NCBI GenBank assembly: GCA_027405735.1
Contig: JAPEHQ010000004.1
Location: 2,418,001-2,482,000, forward strand
Length of the DNA: 64,000 bases
Reading direction: 5' to 3'
Origin: Mucor racemosus
Lineage: Eukaryota > Mucoromycota > Mucoromycetes > Mucorales > Mucoraceae
This document shows positions 46,816-58,814 of this stretch, one piece after another; position 1 is the first letter of the stretch; each line of letters begins with the position of its first letter. The notes below the pieces were generated by a model. The model was not told the origin of the DNA. It did not search any database and worked only from the letters and a program-made list of their open reading frames with translations. A program made the position numbers and the translations under genes.

Positions 46816-47417
46816 AATTTAAAATGATGCAAATACGGAGGGAAAAAAGAATATATGATTAAAATGCAAGAATGTATTGACTTATACTACAAATTTTTAG
46901 TATGAAATATTGTTAAAAAAATGATGTAAATAAATAATTAGATGAAAATGCATATTTTATGATAATTTTTATGCAAAAATCATTATGATAAAATAGCATT
47001 TTTACTCATTATGCGTTGTTGTAATATCCTCTCTTGGCTCATTCGTTTCTTTCATCAGACAAACGACCTTCCCTTCCTATAGTCCGAAAAATACAGAATC
47101 AAACTTTGAAAGACCATAGCAAATTAAAGCACAACAGTGTTTTATTAATATAAATCAGATGCCTTCATTGTGTTCTCACTGTTTGTCGCGCTTGTTTCCT
47201 TTATTCTCTTATAATTTCAAGAATCCCTAATTTCCCATCTGCTCATACCTGTGAGAAATTCTGCTATACAACACGAAAAATCATTAAAAATGGCTTTTCG
47301 CAAGTTTTAGATGGGTTAGCTGCTGTCGAATGGATAAACATAACAAAGCTCTTAGAAATCCATGTCTCATAAAGATTGCCTATCAAATCGGAAGCTTCAA
47401 GAAAAAAGTGGATACTA
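46816..47417. other. Divergent intergenic region
   Basis: No coding frame or RNA gene recognised. It ends at the TA-flanked short element at 47418. Confidence 0.5.
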
Positions 47418-47480
47418 GGGATGTTGTCGAGTCCAACCTATACTAGTAAATTTGACAGGCAAAACCCGGCTCCACACCAG
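47418..47480. repeat. 63-bp imperfect-palindrome repeat unit
   Basis: Begins GGGATGTTGTCGAGTCCAAC after a TA, like the left arm of 119-172. It aligns along its whole length with the reverse complement of 55143-55206, including a shared CCTATACTAGTAAAT core. The ends are partly inverted (TGTCGAGTCC against GGCTCCACA). It precedes the orphan ORF at 47541. Confidence 0.75.
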
Positions 47481-47540
47481 TGCTAGTGGGTGCAAACTTT
47501 TGAAAAAGTAGTTAAAACTGAAACCGCAACATCTATTGCA

Positions 47541-48005
47541 ATGTTTGCATATAAAGTTACTGGTTATTTGAAACCTGGAAAAGGCTGTGAGCTATACAAT
47601 GAAGCATATGAATTGAAGATTGACAACAAATCATTGAAAAGACGAATCGAAGCTGTGAATGCCAATACTTGTAAAATGATGAAGTTAAATGAAACAAAGA
47701 AGCCTAACGAAGAAGTTCACCAGAAACATACATTAGTTGTTTCTACTTCGTCTTATGCTAGTTCCTCTGCTCATGTGGGTGCTTTTGTTGCTGATCCATC
47801 TTTGTCTCGTTCATTTGCTAATATTGATAATGTTGGTAGTGCTTCTGATTCATGCTCTAAACGTTGTGATATTACTGCTTCTGATTCATGCTCTGGTCAT
47901 AATGATTATACTGCTAATAATATAATTTCATTTGAATCTTCACATAAAATGGCTGCTACTGCTACTGAGACATCTACTCCCTTTTCTGATCGTAGTGCTA
48001 CTTGA
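47541..48005 (+). CDS. Orphan ORF, 154 residues, coiled-coil-like N-terminus
   Basis: An ATG-initiated frame. The first 60 residues are charged and helical (YEAYELKIDNKSLKRR-like composition, with VTGYLKPGKGCELYNEAYEL). The rest is Ser/Thr/Ala-rich and contains an internal repeat (SDSCSKRCDITA and SDSCSGHNDYTA). The frame can be extended upstream to a GTG without a better start. It lies 60 bp downstream of a short repeat with transposon-like ends. It may be transposon-borne, but no catalytic motif is visible. I do not recognise the family. Confidence 0.4.
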   Translation: MFAYKVTGYLKPGKGCELYNEAYELKIDNKSLKRRIEAVNANTCKMMKLNETKKPNEEVHQKHTLVVSTSSYASSSAHVGAFVADPSLSRSFANIDNVGSASDSCSKRCDITASDSCSGHNDYTANNIISFESSHKMAATATETSTPFSDRSAT

Positions 48006-49867
48006 AATGTCAAAATAGGTCTTGAGAAACAATCTTGCCAGAATATCACACTTTCAATAGCAATACATCCTTTGGATATATTTATACACATTGATTGTAA
48101 CTGCTACTAGGATTTTACTATCTAAGAATATGATGTAAATCAATGATCTGTATTGATTTACTATAACACCGATTTGAAGTATGGATGAATTTTTAATGCA
48201 GAAAACTATACAAAAAAATGTCAGAAAATCCAATGCAAAATCAATTCAAAAAAAGTATAAATATGGAGAAAATCCCTAAAAATTACAATGCTTTCTTCTT
48301 TTACTTTATTTTTCTTTTGCTTTAGTTTATCACACTTTACTTAAATAACTGCTATTTAACCGACATACTGGTAAATATTTTCTAAAATTTAAACTATCAT
48401 ATTCTAAATAAATATTTAATTGGTTTTTGTTATTACTTTAAAACTTGATTCAATTATTATTGTAGTTGATTATAGTGGTAAAATTTACAGTGTAGAAAGC
48501 CTAAAACGTATTTGTTAAAAGATAAAGCAAATGTAAAGAAAAAACAACCTGCTTTTTAATAGCAATTTTCATATTTCTCTGTAAAATTGAAACTGCTTAA
48601 ACCGATCCCATTTACTGATTTATTACTTTCATATTAAACTCATGTATATTTTTTAATGCGCTAGACATTGATGGATAATAATTAACCGTTAATTCTAATG
48701 TTATAAACTACGTTTCCAAGAAATACGTCGTCAAGATGCTGAAATACTATAATTTACGACTTTTAAACATGTAATATATCCGGAACAAAGTGTTTTTTTC
48801 GAGTTGAAAATTAGTAGAATCGTCTTCTACAACCCAAAAGTATGTTATAAATTACTTTTCAGCATTCAAAGGATCAAAAAATTCAAATCGATTTTTTACT
48901 CATTTTGTCCCTGTGGTTGTAAGGGTCGAGATTGATGTTTTCACTAATTTCGATTTTTGACCTCAAAATCAGGATTTTCTACTATGGTATTTCTAAGCTC
49001 AAAATGATTCTACCAATATACTCTTTTATGTGCAAACATTGAATTATAAATTTATTTTGCGAAATCTTGACTTTTCCTCGAAAAACTAATATCAGGTTTT
49101 TTGTTTCTCAATCTTGGAAAATTAAACTGATTTACTTGCAAATAATACTATTAGATTTAAAATTTTAATATGTATATAAAACATTAGAAGTAAAAATGAT
49201 GTTAATATATCAAAATACGTTGTAATATTCATTAAAAGTTTTTTTGTCAAATTTGGATGGAATATTTTCATTTTGAAAACAATTGGATTCAATGTCCGCA
49301 AAAAGGAAATTTATCTTTGTCATCTCATCTTTAAAGAATTTAAGAGCGCAAACTGTATATACAAGTGTATCAAAAAATAACTTTTTTTATTTGATAGTTG
49401 CTATAACTTATCATAGTATTTTTTTTTATCTAAATAACCAAGAAAATCCTTATGTATGGCATGTTTTTGGGAGATCAAACATGGATATTATAAACCCAGA
49501 AATGTAAACAATGAGATCGAAATGAAGTCTGATGACTCTAACCATCCATGCGTCATTGCCAAGCATTATCGCACCAATTAAAACATATAAATAGTTGATT
49601 AATTGACGCAAAAACCTTTATTTTAGGAAAGATCTACTATAGCTAATCGATCAATAAAGAATATTTGGAATAGGATGATCTAGATGCTTTCTACATGATG
49701 AGCGTTTATAAACATCATTATGCAAACGATATTTGTGGCTGACACATCCTGTTATGATTGGAAATCAAGTCACTGTAATCTAGTAGAAGTATTATCATGC
49801 ATGATGTAAAGGATTAATTATACCTTTTCTTTTCTTTTTTTTAACAATTCGATTGAATAAAGAAAAA
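48006..49867. other. Long AT-rich intergenic region
   Basis: No coding frame, RNA gene or dispersed-repeat copy was recognised. The last 150 bp form the upstream region of the Hmp1-like gene. Confidence 0.5.
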
Positions 49868-50395
49868 ATGCCAGAATTACCTATTGAAAGTACCAAAGCA
49901 CCTTTGTTGACACCATCGGATATTACAACACAACTACCTGATACACCTGATTTAACTAATCCATATGCATATCCTGGTAACCCCACAAAAACTACGATTT
50001 CTTCTTCAGAGCAAGACACAGTTCCATTAAATGATGGAAATTCTTCCGCAACGTTTAATACCTCAGCCGATTCAGATCCTGAATTATTAAAATTAAAAAG
50101 TTCAATCTGGAAGCGAGCTGGTCAACTTCAATCGGCCATTGGATCAATCACAGGCTTGGAAAGTTGGCAATCATCCGGTAAAAAGACCGAGGAAGAAGCA
50201 GAAAGAGAACGTAAAGAAGCGGAGAATAGATTAAATCAAGGAGAAGCAAGCAGGGTTCATGGAGAGTATGAACGATTGATGGGTTATGTGAGCTATGCAA
50301 TTGGACATGTTGCTGGTGATCCGGAAATGCAATCGAAAGGAAGTGAGCGAACGGAGCATGGAGCAGCTGAGATTGACAGAAGTATAAAGCATTGA
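49868..50395 (+). CDS. Hmp1/CsbD-like protein (possible cruciform or mismatch DNA-binding protein)
   Basis: A single exon of 175 residues. The first 75 residues are Pro/Thr/Ser-rich and disordered. From about residue 80 an amphipathic, charged domain follows: KLKSSIWKRAGQLQSAIGSI, TGLESWQSSGKKTEEEAE, then GEYERLMGYVSYAIGHVAGD and GSERTEHGAAEIDRS. The pattern of SWQ-SGK, a Gly-Glu-x-x-R-hinge and a DPEMQ-x-KG end resembles the fungal Hmp1 family, named for binding mismatched and cruciform DNA in Ustilago. It also resembles bacterial CsbD stress proteins. Function here is by family resemblance only. The start is the first ATG; the frame upstream begins with TTG. Confidence 0.65.
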   Translation: MPELPIESTKAPLLTPSDITTQLPDTPDLTNPYAYPGNPTKTTISSSEQDTVPLNDGNSSATFNTSADSDPELLKLKSSIWKRAGQLQSAIGSITGLESWQSSGKKTEEEAERERKEAENRLNQGEASRVHGEYERLMGYVSYAIGHVAGDPEMQSKGSERTEHGAAEIDRSIKH

Positions 50396-50653
50396 ATTGA
50401 AATAAAATAATATTATGATAAAAACCCATCAATTTGGTATATGTTTGTGTAATGCAAACCATCTTGTTTTTCACGTGAGGGATTTCAAATTTTGAAGTTT
50501 TATTTGACAAAATCACAATGAGGCCATCTAGTTTTTTTTCATATTTAATCTCAAACTCTCCCCCTTCCATCTTCTCCTTTTTTTTTATCTCTTAACAAAA
50601 GAAAATGGGTAATTTTAAATGACACTTTTATCAAGTGATTCAATAATTAAATC

Positions 50654-53600
50654 ATGCTATTAGATACCTTTGAATACCTTGAAAATACCTTGAAGGAACG
50701 AATTATGTTCCTTGATGGTGCCATGGGTACCATGGTTCAAAGACTTAAGCTTGAAGAATCTCATTTCAGAGGTAATTATATGACAGTAATTTATTCCGCT
50801 TTTGTGTTAAATCTATGAATTAGGTGAGGAATTCTTGAGCTGGGCCAAAGATTTGAAGGGTAACAATGATTTATTGACCCTCACTTTGCCTGATGCCATT
50901 TATGGAATCCATCGTCAATATCTTGAAGCTGGTGCTGACATGATTGAAACCAATACTTTCAGTTCTACTTCAATTGCTCAATTAGATTATGCTTTAGAAA
51001 ACTATGCTTATCGCCTCAATAAAGAAGGTGCTGCATTGGCTAAAAGAGCTTGTGAAGATGTAAATAATTAAAGGCTAAAATAGAAAACTTGTTTGATTCT
51101 TATTGACTCATATTTAACCAATTAGGTTACCAGAGAAACGGGTATTCGTCGCTTTGTATGTGGTGCTATTGGTCCTACCAATCGTACTTGTTCTATTTCT
51201 CCTTCCGTCGAAAATCCTGCTTTTAGAAATGTTACATTTGATGAACTTGTCACCGCTTATTCAGAACAAGTGCGTGGTTTATTAGATGGTGGATCTGATA
51301 TTTTGTTGGTTGAAACCATTTTCGATACTTTGAATGCCAAGGCTGCTTTATTCGCTATTGATGTAGTATTTGAAGAAGACAAGTAAAGTATACATCTGGT
51401 CTGATTATACCCTTTGAAAACTCTGACATTTCTTTTTTTGAATAGGCGCCCCAAGGTCCCCATCTTTATTTCAGGTACAATTGTAGATCAAAGTGGTCGT
51501 ACTCTTTCTGGTCAAACTGGTGAAGCATTTGTTACATCTCTCAACCATGCAAAACCTGTTGCATTTGGTTTGAATTGTGCCTTGGGTGCTGAACAAATGA
51601 AGCCTTTTGTTCAAAATATTAGTAGATTTTCTGATGCTCACATTATTTGTTATCCTAATGCTGTAAGTAGATTTTCTTTTTATTCATATAAAATTGATAA
51701 CGTATTAACTTTGTTTAGGGTTTACCAAATGCTATGGGTGAATATGATGAAAGTCCTGAAGCTATGGCTATCAACGTCGAACCTTTTGCAAAGGAAGGTT
51801 TAGTTACTATTGTTGGTGGTTGTTGTGGTACAACCCCAGATCATATCAAGGTAAAGGATTAATGTTACACTAAATTACCCGACATCTTACACAATATATT
51901 AGGCCGTTGCCGATGTCTGTAGAAAATACAAGCCTCGTGTAAAGCCAGCAGATAAATCCAATGTTATGTTATTATCAGGTCTTGAAGTTCTTCGTGTTGA
52001 TCAAAATACTGGTTTTGTTAATGTTGGTGAGCGTTGTAATGTTGCTGGTTCAAGAAAGTTTTGTAGACATATTTTGAAGGGTGAATATGAAGAAGCATTG
52101 GCTATTGCTAGATCTCAAGTAGAAAATGGTGCTCAAGTTGTTGATGTTAATTTTGACGAAGGTTTATTAGATGGTAAAGCTGCCATGACCAAATTCTTAA
52201 ACATGTTGGCTTCTGATCCCGATTGTTCTCGAGTTCCATTGATGGTAGATTCTTCTAATTTCGCTGTTATTGAGGCAGGTCTTCGTTGCGCTCAAGGTAA
52301 ATGTATTGTCAATTCTATTTCTTTAAAGGAAGGTGAAGAAGAATTCATCAAGAAGGCCAAAATTATCAAGCGTTTTGGCGCTGCTGTTGTTGTAATGGCT
52401 TTTGATGAAGTTGGACAAGCTGCTGAAGCTGATCGTAAGATTGAAATTTGTACTCGCTCATACAATATTCTTGTTGATAAGGTTGGATTTAATCCTTACG
52501 ATATTATTTTCGATCCCAATATTCTTACTATTGCCACTGGTATGGAAGAACATAACAACTATGGTGTTGAATTCATCAATGCCTGTAAAGGTATCAAAGA
52601 AACACTTCCTGGCGCCAAAATCAGTGGTGGTGTTTCCAATTTATCATTTGCTTTCCGTGGTATGGATAAGGTCCGTGAGGCAATGCACTCTGTCTTTTTG
52701 TATCACACTACCAAAGTGGGTATGGATATGGGTATTGTTAATGCAGGTTTCTTAACCGTCTATGATGATATTCCTAAAGATTTACTTCAACTTTGTGAGG
52801 ATGCTCTCTGGAACCGTGATTCCGAAGTAACCGAAAAATTGTTAGATTATGCAAAGGCACATTCTAAAGATGCAAAGAAAGATGAAGATTTAGAAGAATG
52901 GAGAGCCTGGGCTGTTACTGAACGTATTAGTCATGCTTTAGTTAAAGGTATCATGAAATATATCGTTGAAGATACTGAAGAAGCTCGTCAAGATAAAGTA
53001 AAATACCCTCGTTCTCTCAATGTCATTGAAGGCCCTTTGATGGCTGGTATGAATGTTGTTGGTGATTTGTTTGGTAAAGGTAAAATGTTCTTGCCTCAAG
53101 TCATTCGATCTGCTCGTGTTATGAAAAAGGCCGTTGCTCATTTGATTGAATTTATCAAGATTGAAAAGGAAGCTGACATGCTTGTCTCTGGAGAAACTGA
53201 AATGAAGGGTAATGGTACTATAGTTATGGCTACAGTTAAGGGTGATGTCCATGATATTGGTAAAAACATTTGTGGTGTTGTTCTTGGTTGTAACAATTAC
53301 AGAGTCGTTGATTTGGGTGTCATGGTTCCTTGCGATAAGATTATCAAAGCTGCAATTGAAGAAAAAGCCGATGTTATCGGTCTCTCTGGTCTTATTACAC
53401 CTTCCTTGGAAGAAATGGTGATTGTTGCCAAGGAATGTCAAAAAGCCGGTCTTAAAATCCCTATTCTCATCGGTGGTGCCACTACCAGTAAGATGCATAC
53501 AGCCGTCAAGATTGCCCCTCAATACTCATCTCCCGCTATTTATGTCTTGGATGCATCTCGAAGTGTTCCTGTTGTTGCTAGCTTATTAGACGATAAATTG

Positions 53601-54680
53601 AGAGAAGAATTTGCTGAAGATATCCGCGATGAATACGATGAAATGCGTGAAGAATATTATGAAGGACTTGAAGAGCGTCATCTTTTGACATTGCAAGCTG
53701 CAAGAGATAAAAAGATGGTAATTGATTGGATCCAAAGCCCTCCTCCTGCCAAACCCACCTTTTTGGGAGAGAAGGTGTATGATGAATACCCTCTTGAGAA
53801 GCTTGTTGAACATATTGATTGGAATCCATTCTTCCAAGTCTTCCAACTTCGTGGTCGTTATCCTAACAGAGGTTTCCCCAAGATTTTCGATGATGAGCAT
53901 GTTGGTGAGGAAGCCAAGAGACTTTATAAAGACGCAAAGGAAATGCTTGATATGATTATCTCTCAAAAGCTGCTTACAGCCCGTGGTATTGTTGGTTTCT
54001 ATCCTGCACATTCTGTCGGTGATGATATCGAAATTTACACAGATGAATCTTGTGAAGAAGTAGCTGCTGTGTACTATGGTCTCCGTCAACAAGTCGAGAA
54101 AGAAACAGAGGAACCATACTATTGTTTGTCTGATTTTGTTTCACCAAAAGAATCCAATGTTCCTGATTATCTTGGTATGTTTGCTGTCAGTACAGGTTTC
54201 GGTTGTGAAAAGTTGGTTGAACAGTACGAAGCAGATGGCGATGATTATAACAGTATTATGGCAAAGGCAATTGCAGATCGTTTGGCCGAGGCATTTGCTG
54301 AAGCTCTTCATGAAGAAGTACGTAGAAAGGATTGGGGCTATGCTTCTGATGAAAGTTTGACAGCTGCCGATCTTTTTGCTGTTCGTTATCAAGGTATTCG
54401 TCCTGCACCTGGTTACCCCTCTCAACCTGATCATACTGAAAAGAAGACCATGTGGGATTTGGGTAAAATTGCTGAAAAGACAGGCATTACATTGACAGAA
54501 TCTCTTGCTATGGATCCTCCTGCTAGTGTTAGTGGTTTATTCTTTGGTCATGAGCAAAGTAAATACTTTGCAGTTGGTAAAGTTGAAAAGGACCAAATCG
54601 AAGATTATGCTGCTCGTAAGAATATGGAAGTTGAAAGCGTTGAAAAATGGTTGGGTACAATTCTTGCTTACGACAATTAA
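50654..54680 (+). CDS. metH: Cobalamin-dependent methionine synthase (MetH)
   Basis: Transfers methyl from 5-methyltetrahydrofolate through methylcobalamin to homocysteine. Six exons: 50654-50771, 50824-51059, 51126-51382, 51446-51662, 51719-51850 and 51903-54680, giving 1,245 residues (E. coli MetH is 1,227). The homocysteine domain (about 1-345) has DGAMGTMVQ and the zinc cysteines in [12 protein letters not shown] and [11 protein letters not shown]. The pterin domain (about 350-640) has [14 protein letters not shown] and LMVDSSNF. The cobalamin-binding domain (about 660-900) has the cofactor motif [13 protein letters not shown] and [13 protein letters not shown]. The SAM-dependent reactivation domain (about 920-1245) has [17 protein letters not shown]. 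All four modules are complete, with no stops. The introns crowd into the first quarter and the last exon is 2.8 kb. A functional enzyme needs imported B12, since eukaryotes do not make it. Confidence 0.97.
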
Positions 54681-55140
54681 AACTAGAGAAAATGCTTAGC
54701 TGCTCATACCAGAAAATTGCAGTGATCATTTTCAAGAAATTTTTTGAAACTAAAAAAAAAGACATCATAATTTATACTAGTACATATATCAATAAAAAAA
54801 ATATAAGATATCATATTTTTTATGCAAAAATTGGCAAAAACATTCGAGTTATACATCAAAGAATTGCCAGGGCTAGATGCGTCTGCGCCCGCCTCTGTAT
54901 TACTTGAATTCATACCATCATCACTGTGGTTTGTCCTGTTATCGGCTCATTTTGTAGCAGTTGTTGAAATCAATATTAGATATATACCTAAATTTTTGTA
55001 CGTAGTAGAACACATTCTATACCAGTTTTGATTATATACATATGCATAAAAAGGACGTGTGCTTATCAATTTTGGCAGCTCTCATTACTATATATATGCT
55101 AGTTTTAGCTGATTTAACGCTGTTTGTGCTTTGAAATTAG
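54681..55140. other. 3' flank of metH
   Basis: No supported gene. A frame at 54822-55031 (+) includes a GC-richer patch (CCAGGGCTAGATGCGTCTGC) with residues LPGLDASAPASVLLEF that look somewhat protein-like, but it is short and unmatched. It could be a decayed gene fragment. Confidence 0.45.
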
Positions 55141-55142
55141 TA

Positions 55143-55206
55143 TTGGTGTCGAGCCGAGTTTTGCCAGCCAGATTTACTAGTATAGGCTGGACTCAACAGC
55201 ATCTCC
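55143..55206. repeat. 64-bp imperfect-palindrome unit at the left edge of repeat copy D
   Basis: The reverse complement aligns with 47418-47480 along its full length (GAGTCCAGCCTATACTAGT core). The inner end carries GGTGTCGAGCCGAG, like the arms of 119-172. A degenerate counterpart appears at the left edge of copy B near 26050-26090. Confidence 0.75.
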
Positions 55207-55219
55207 ATTTGAAACGGTC

Positions 55220-57490
55220 AGCTAACCCATAACTCCACTTGGGGGAAATGCGCGTTTGATCCCTCTACGATTTAACTACAAAATCAATAGGCTAAAGTTA
55301 TAGTACTGGATACTGTTACAATTGTAATATATAATAACTTGAAACTTGTAGCCCATTTATATCAGTATTCATTGGTAACAAGCATTTTCCCAGTTGTTTA
55401 TTTTTTTTTTCAAGCAGAGAAATAGAGTTCTTTTGTTAAAAATGTGTGCAAAAATCCTTCAAAAACAGCTGTTAACTAATGAAATCAAGATATTTTATTC
55501 ATATATTTACTGCGCATTGAATGCAATTTCAAAATTCAATTTCAAACCATTATTTGGTTTTATAAAAGCTTTCAAAGAATATCTGAAACAGCCCATACAA
55601 AATAGTTTAAAAAGATGCTCGTTTTTGTTTTCCTATTTCCACAGCAATTCGAAAAGGCCGAATCTTTTGCGACTCTATAGATAAACATAAGGCGTATCTA
55701 TCATTGCAACGGGAGCTTCTTTGGATCCATATTTGTCGAGAACTGGTGTGTTTACTGGTGACAGCAGGTGTCAATAATAGTCAATAGCAGGTAACCGACT
55801 TGTTGTTCAAACTTACCGAATACATAATGAATCATGGATTCTGATATCTGAAATACTTGTGGTACCTACTCAGACCTATGTCCATGTTGAGTAGCAGCTT
55901 ACTTGGATCAGTATGTAAAGATATCGTGTTTTAGATCGTTCCAATAAAGTGCTCAGTAAGGTATACGTGCATTTTGGCAACATTTTTCTCAACACACAGT
56001 AGCTTGTGAAAGTAGTCTTTTGAGATCATCGCGTCAAAGATATTATGTACCTACTCTCATTATAAATTTGGAAGTTATTAGAATCAAAATTCGCCGAGAT
56101 AGGTTGTTGTCGATTTTTTACGGTTGTGAAAAATAGGTTTCCGATGGTTTTCCAATGGTCTTTGAATGTTTTCGTCCAAAATCGTCGAGTCGAATCACGT
56201 CAAATATTTAAAGACAGTGTATTCTCTCTCTATGCGCTATTGATATCTGTTCAGAAATAAAAGAGTTAATACCAAAAAATAAATGCACTAGCCTAACATT
56301 TACCAAAAATTGACCTAAAACCAGTTATAAAGATTGATTACCTGAATTGAGATATTATTATTATTATGTATTCACAAGATATATTCAACATTTAGCTACT
56401 TTACATTTTTTGTTTCAGCAAAAAATATTGATTTTTGGTCGAGAAAATCAAAATAATAATTCACATTACAGCTTGAAGCTGATGATAGCTGGGCTCAAAA
56501 ATTTATTTTAAAAAATGGACGAAAAATGATGAAAAAAACAAAATCGTTTAATTGCTGATGAACTGCAAAGTAAGTCAACCTATTACACTAAATAGTCTTT
56601 GTACAGTTTTGAATTCTGCATCCATCTAAATAAAATTTAAACAAACATTTTACATTAAATTTTGCGTAAAATGCAGTTGAAATTTTGGAGGTTTTTTGAA
56701 GATACACATCACTTTTTATAAACATGTTTTAAAAATAGTTTTTGGAAATAATGTGCAACAAAATTATCTATCGATTAAGTCATTGCTGAACCTTCTAGCT
56801 GCAGTTTTCGTAGAGAAAACAAGATTTTTGTAACTTTTTTTTTCAGATTCAGAATTTGGGATGAGGGTATATAAGGGAAAAATGGAGGCTAGAAATGAAG
56901 GTACCTTTTTGTACACATTTTTGATGATATCTCCACGAAAAATCAATATTTTGAAAAACTCTAAATTGGGTCCGAGAGAGCTTAACGAGCTTAATGAAAT
57001 AAATGTAAAAAAAATGTTGCTCAATTTAACCAATATTTTGAAACCTACTATAGAAATGTCAAAAAAAATGAAAAAAAATAAAAGTGCTCTGAATTTTTTT
57101 ATATTCAAATATGTTATAGAGCACTTCAAAACAAGTAAGTTTTATTATTAGAAAGTGTTAGTATAGCTTAATTATTTCTGGAAATATGAAGCCTCAAAGT
57201 TTTCAATCCATTAGCAGTGAAATACGCGTAAAAAATCTGAAACATTAGCACTGAAAAACTAATACCAACTGTAAAAAGTAGGATATTTCCGGATACTTGT
57301 TTTTGGATTACAGGTGAGCATCTCAGGTACATTGGCATATATTTTTTTCTTGGTGTTATTTAGTGAAAACAAAAAGTAGAGCAGGGATGAAAAATGAGAC
57401 CCAGTTTTTAAAGAAAATGCAGTGAATTCTACGTGTTTTTGAGTCTTCTGAGAGATATAAAATGAATTAAGGAACTGATATATAGCATAA
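55220..57490 (+). repeat. Dispersed repeat, copy D (most complete)
   Basis: About 2.27 kb aligning with copy B over its whole length and with A and C over its right half. It has the unoccupied mariner target site (TA at 55877-55878) and retains the roughly 240-bp segment at 56855-57095 that copy B has lost. A plus-strand frame in that segment begins MRVYKGKMEARNEGTFLY. No transposase, reverse transcriptase or helicase motif was seen anywhere in it. Confidence 0.9.
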
Positions 57491-58379
57491 TATGCTTTGC
57501 ATCTTTTAGGTACAGTATAGCTGGGGAAGTTAGCTCAATTGGTTTATTAACTGAATATAACATGTCGTATTGAATTAACTAATATCCAAATAATTAATTT
57601 GAAGACATACCATTTTCTTCTGAAAAGCGGGCCTGAAGTCAAGTAGTGGATTTCACTTTGCGCAGGATATTTTATTTGCTTAACGTAATGGTTTTTAAGT
57701 TGATAGAGATAATAAGGCATCTATATTTGAATCGCCCTGTAATGAGAAGTGGGCCTTTTCCCTGACCTTGGATCGTCCTTGAAATTCAAATTCCTTGAAA
57801 GTTGTACTAAAGTTTCATTTTCTCTGCGAGAAATATAGTTACAGTTGCAAACAAAATTTCGGATCGTATAAGTATGTCTAGGCCATCATTTGATTGACCT
57901 AAACTTCAAAATATACTGCAAAAAATAGGACATTATAGCTCAAACTTGCATCACATTTTGTATTAAATTTTGTGTTGAAAACTCTTTTGACAATAAAACG
58001 TTTAGATGCAGAATTTGTACTCGACGAAAAACATATACTATGCGATCCAAGTATTTATTCATTTGTAGTGTGATCATGATGTTTTAAGTTTTAGACATTT
58101 TTTTTTACAGAAATGTCAAAATATATTTCAAATCCAGTGGAGTAAAAACTGATTGTGTAATGAACTGTTAATATTGTTAAAATAAGTGTTTCTATGTAAA
58201 ATGCAATTAAGAATTCCAGAAACTCAACAACCAGAAAATCTCCAGCAGAAAATATCACCGTACAATTGATTTATCACAATTAATGAAATTAATACATTAT
58301 AAATATATACAGTATTTTATTGTCTACTAAATTCAAAATGACACCTTGAAAACTTGTGTCGCTCCTTTTTTTTTCTCTT
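57491..58379. other. AT-rich intergenic region
   Basis: No gene or repeat recognised. The last 100 bp form the 3' flank of the mL53 gene. Confidence 0.5.
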
Positions 58380-58814
58380 CTACCATGATTTAGCTTGTTC
58401 AATTTCTTCTAATTTCTTTGCATGCTTGTTGACAACTTGTAAAATATTGCTAATCTTCATTTTATCAGAATCTAAAGCGAGTTTTTGACCATCACCTTTA
58501 AAGAATATTTATGTTAAATTTCTCCCGATGAAATATCATTAATACTTACGGTAAACAACATGAATATGAGATGGTGCAGCAGGATCAGATAAAACATCAG
58601 TTGCAATTTTGATGGTTGGGTTTACTTTACGTGCACCGTTTGTGTTGACATGGTTCAAAAATAATCTAATATGTAAGCTGTTAATATTTTTTGCCGGGGT
58701 CATATATATTATGATTGAACCGTTTCAATCAAGTTTATTTTACCTTGAAGACTTTGAGGCAGTGTTGAAAGGAGCTAATGCAACCTTGATTTCAGTAATT
58801 TGTTTCATGAACAT
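58380..58814 (-). CDS. MRPL53: Mitochondrial large-subunit ribosomal protein mL53 (yeast Mrpl44)
   Basis: Three exons, 58744-58814, 58550-58665 and 58380-58495, give 100 residues, close to yeast Mrpl44 (98). The assembled protein starts MFMKQITEIKVALAPFNTAS, with the family's short beta strand and APFN turn. It continues SRLFLNHVNTNGARKVNPTI, ATDVLSDPAAPSHIHVVYRD and GQKLALDSDKMKISNILQVV, ending in a charged helix (KHAKKLEEIEQAKSW). It is a thioredoxin-like-fold protein of the mitoribosome. The identification depends on joining all three exons, since each alone is too short for recognition. Confidence 0.82.

Noticed and set aside
52938..54092. Long antisense frames inside metH
   Set aside because: They mirror the codon structure of a strongly coding exon and have no motif; metH on the plus strand explains the sequence.
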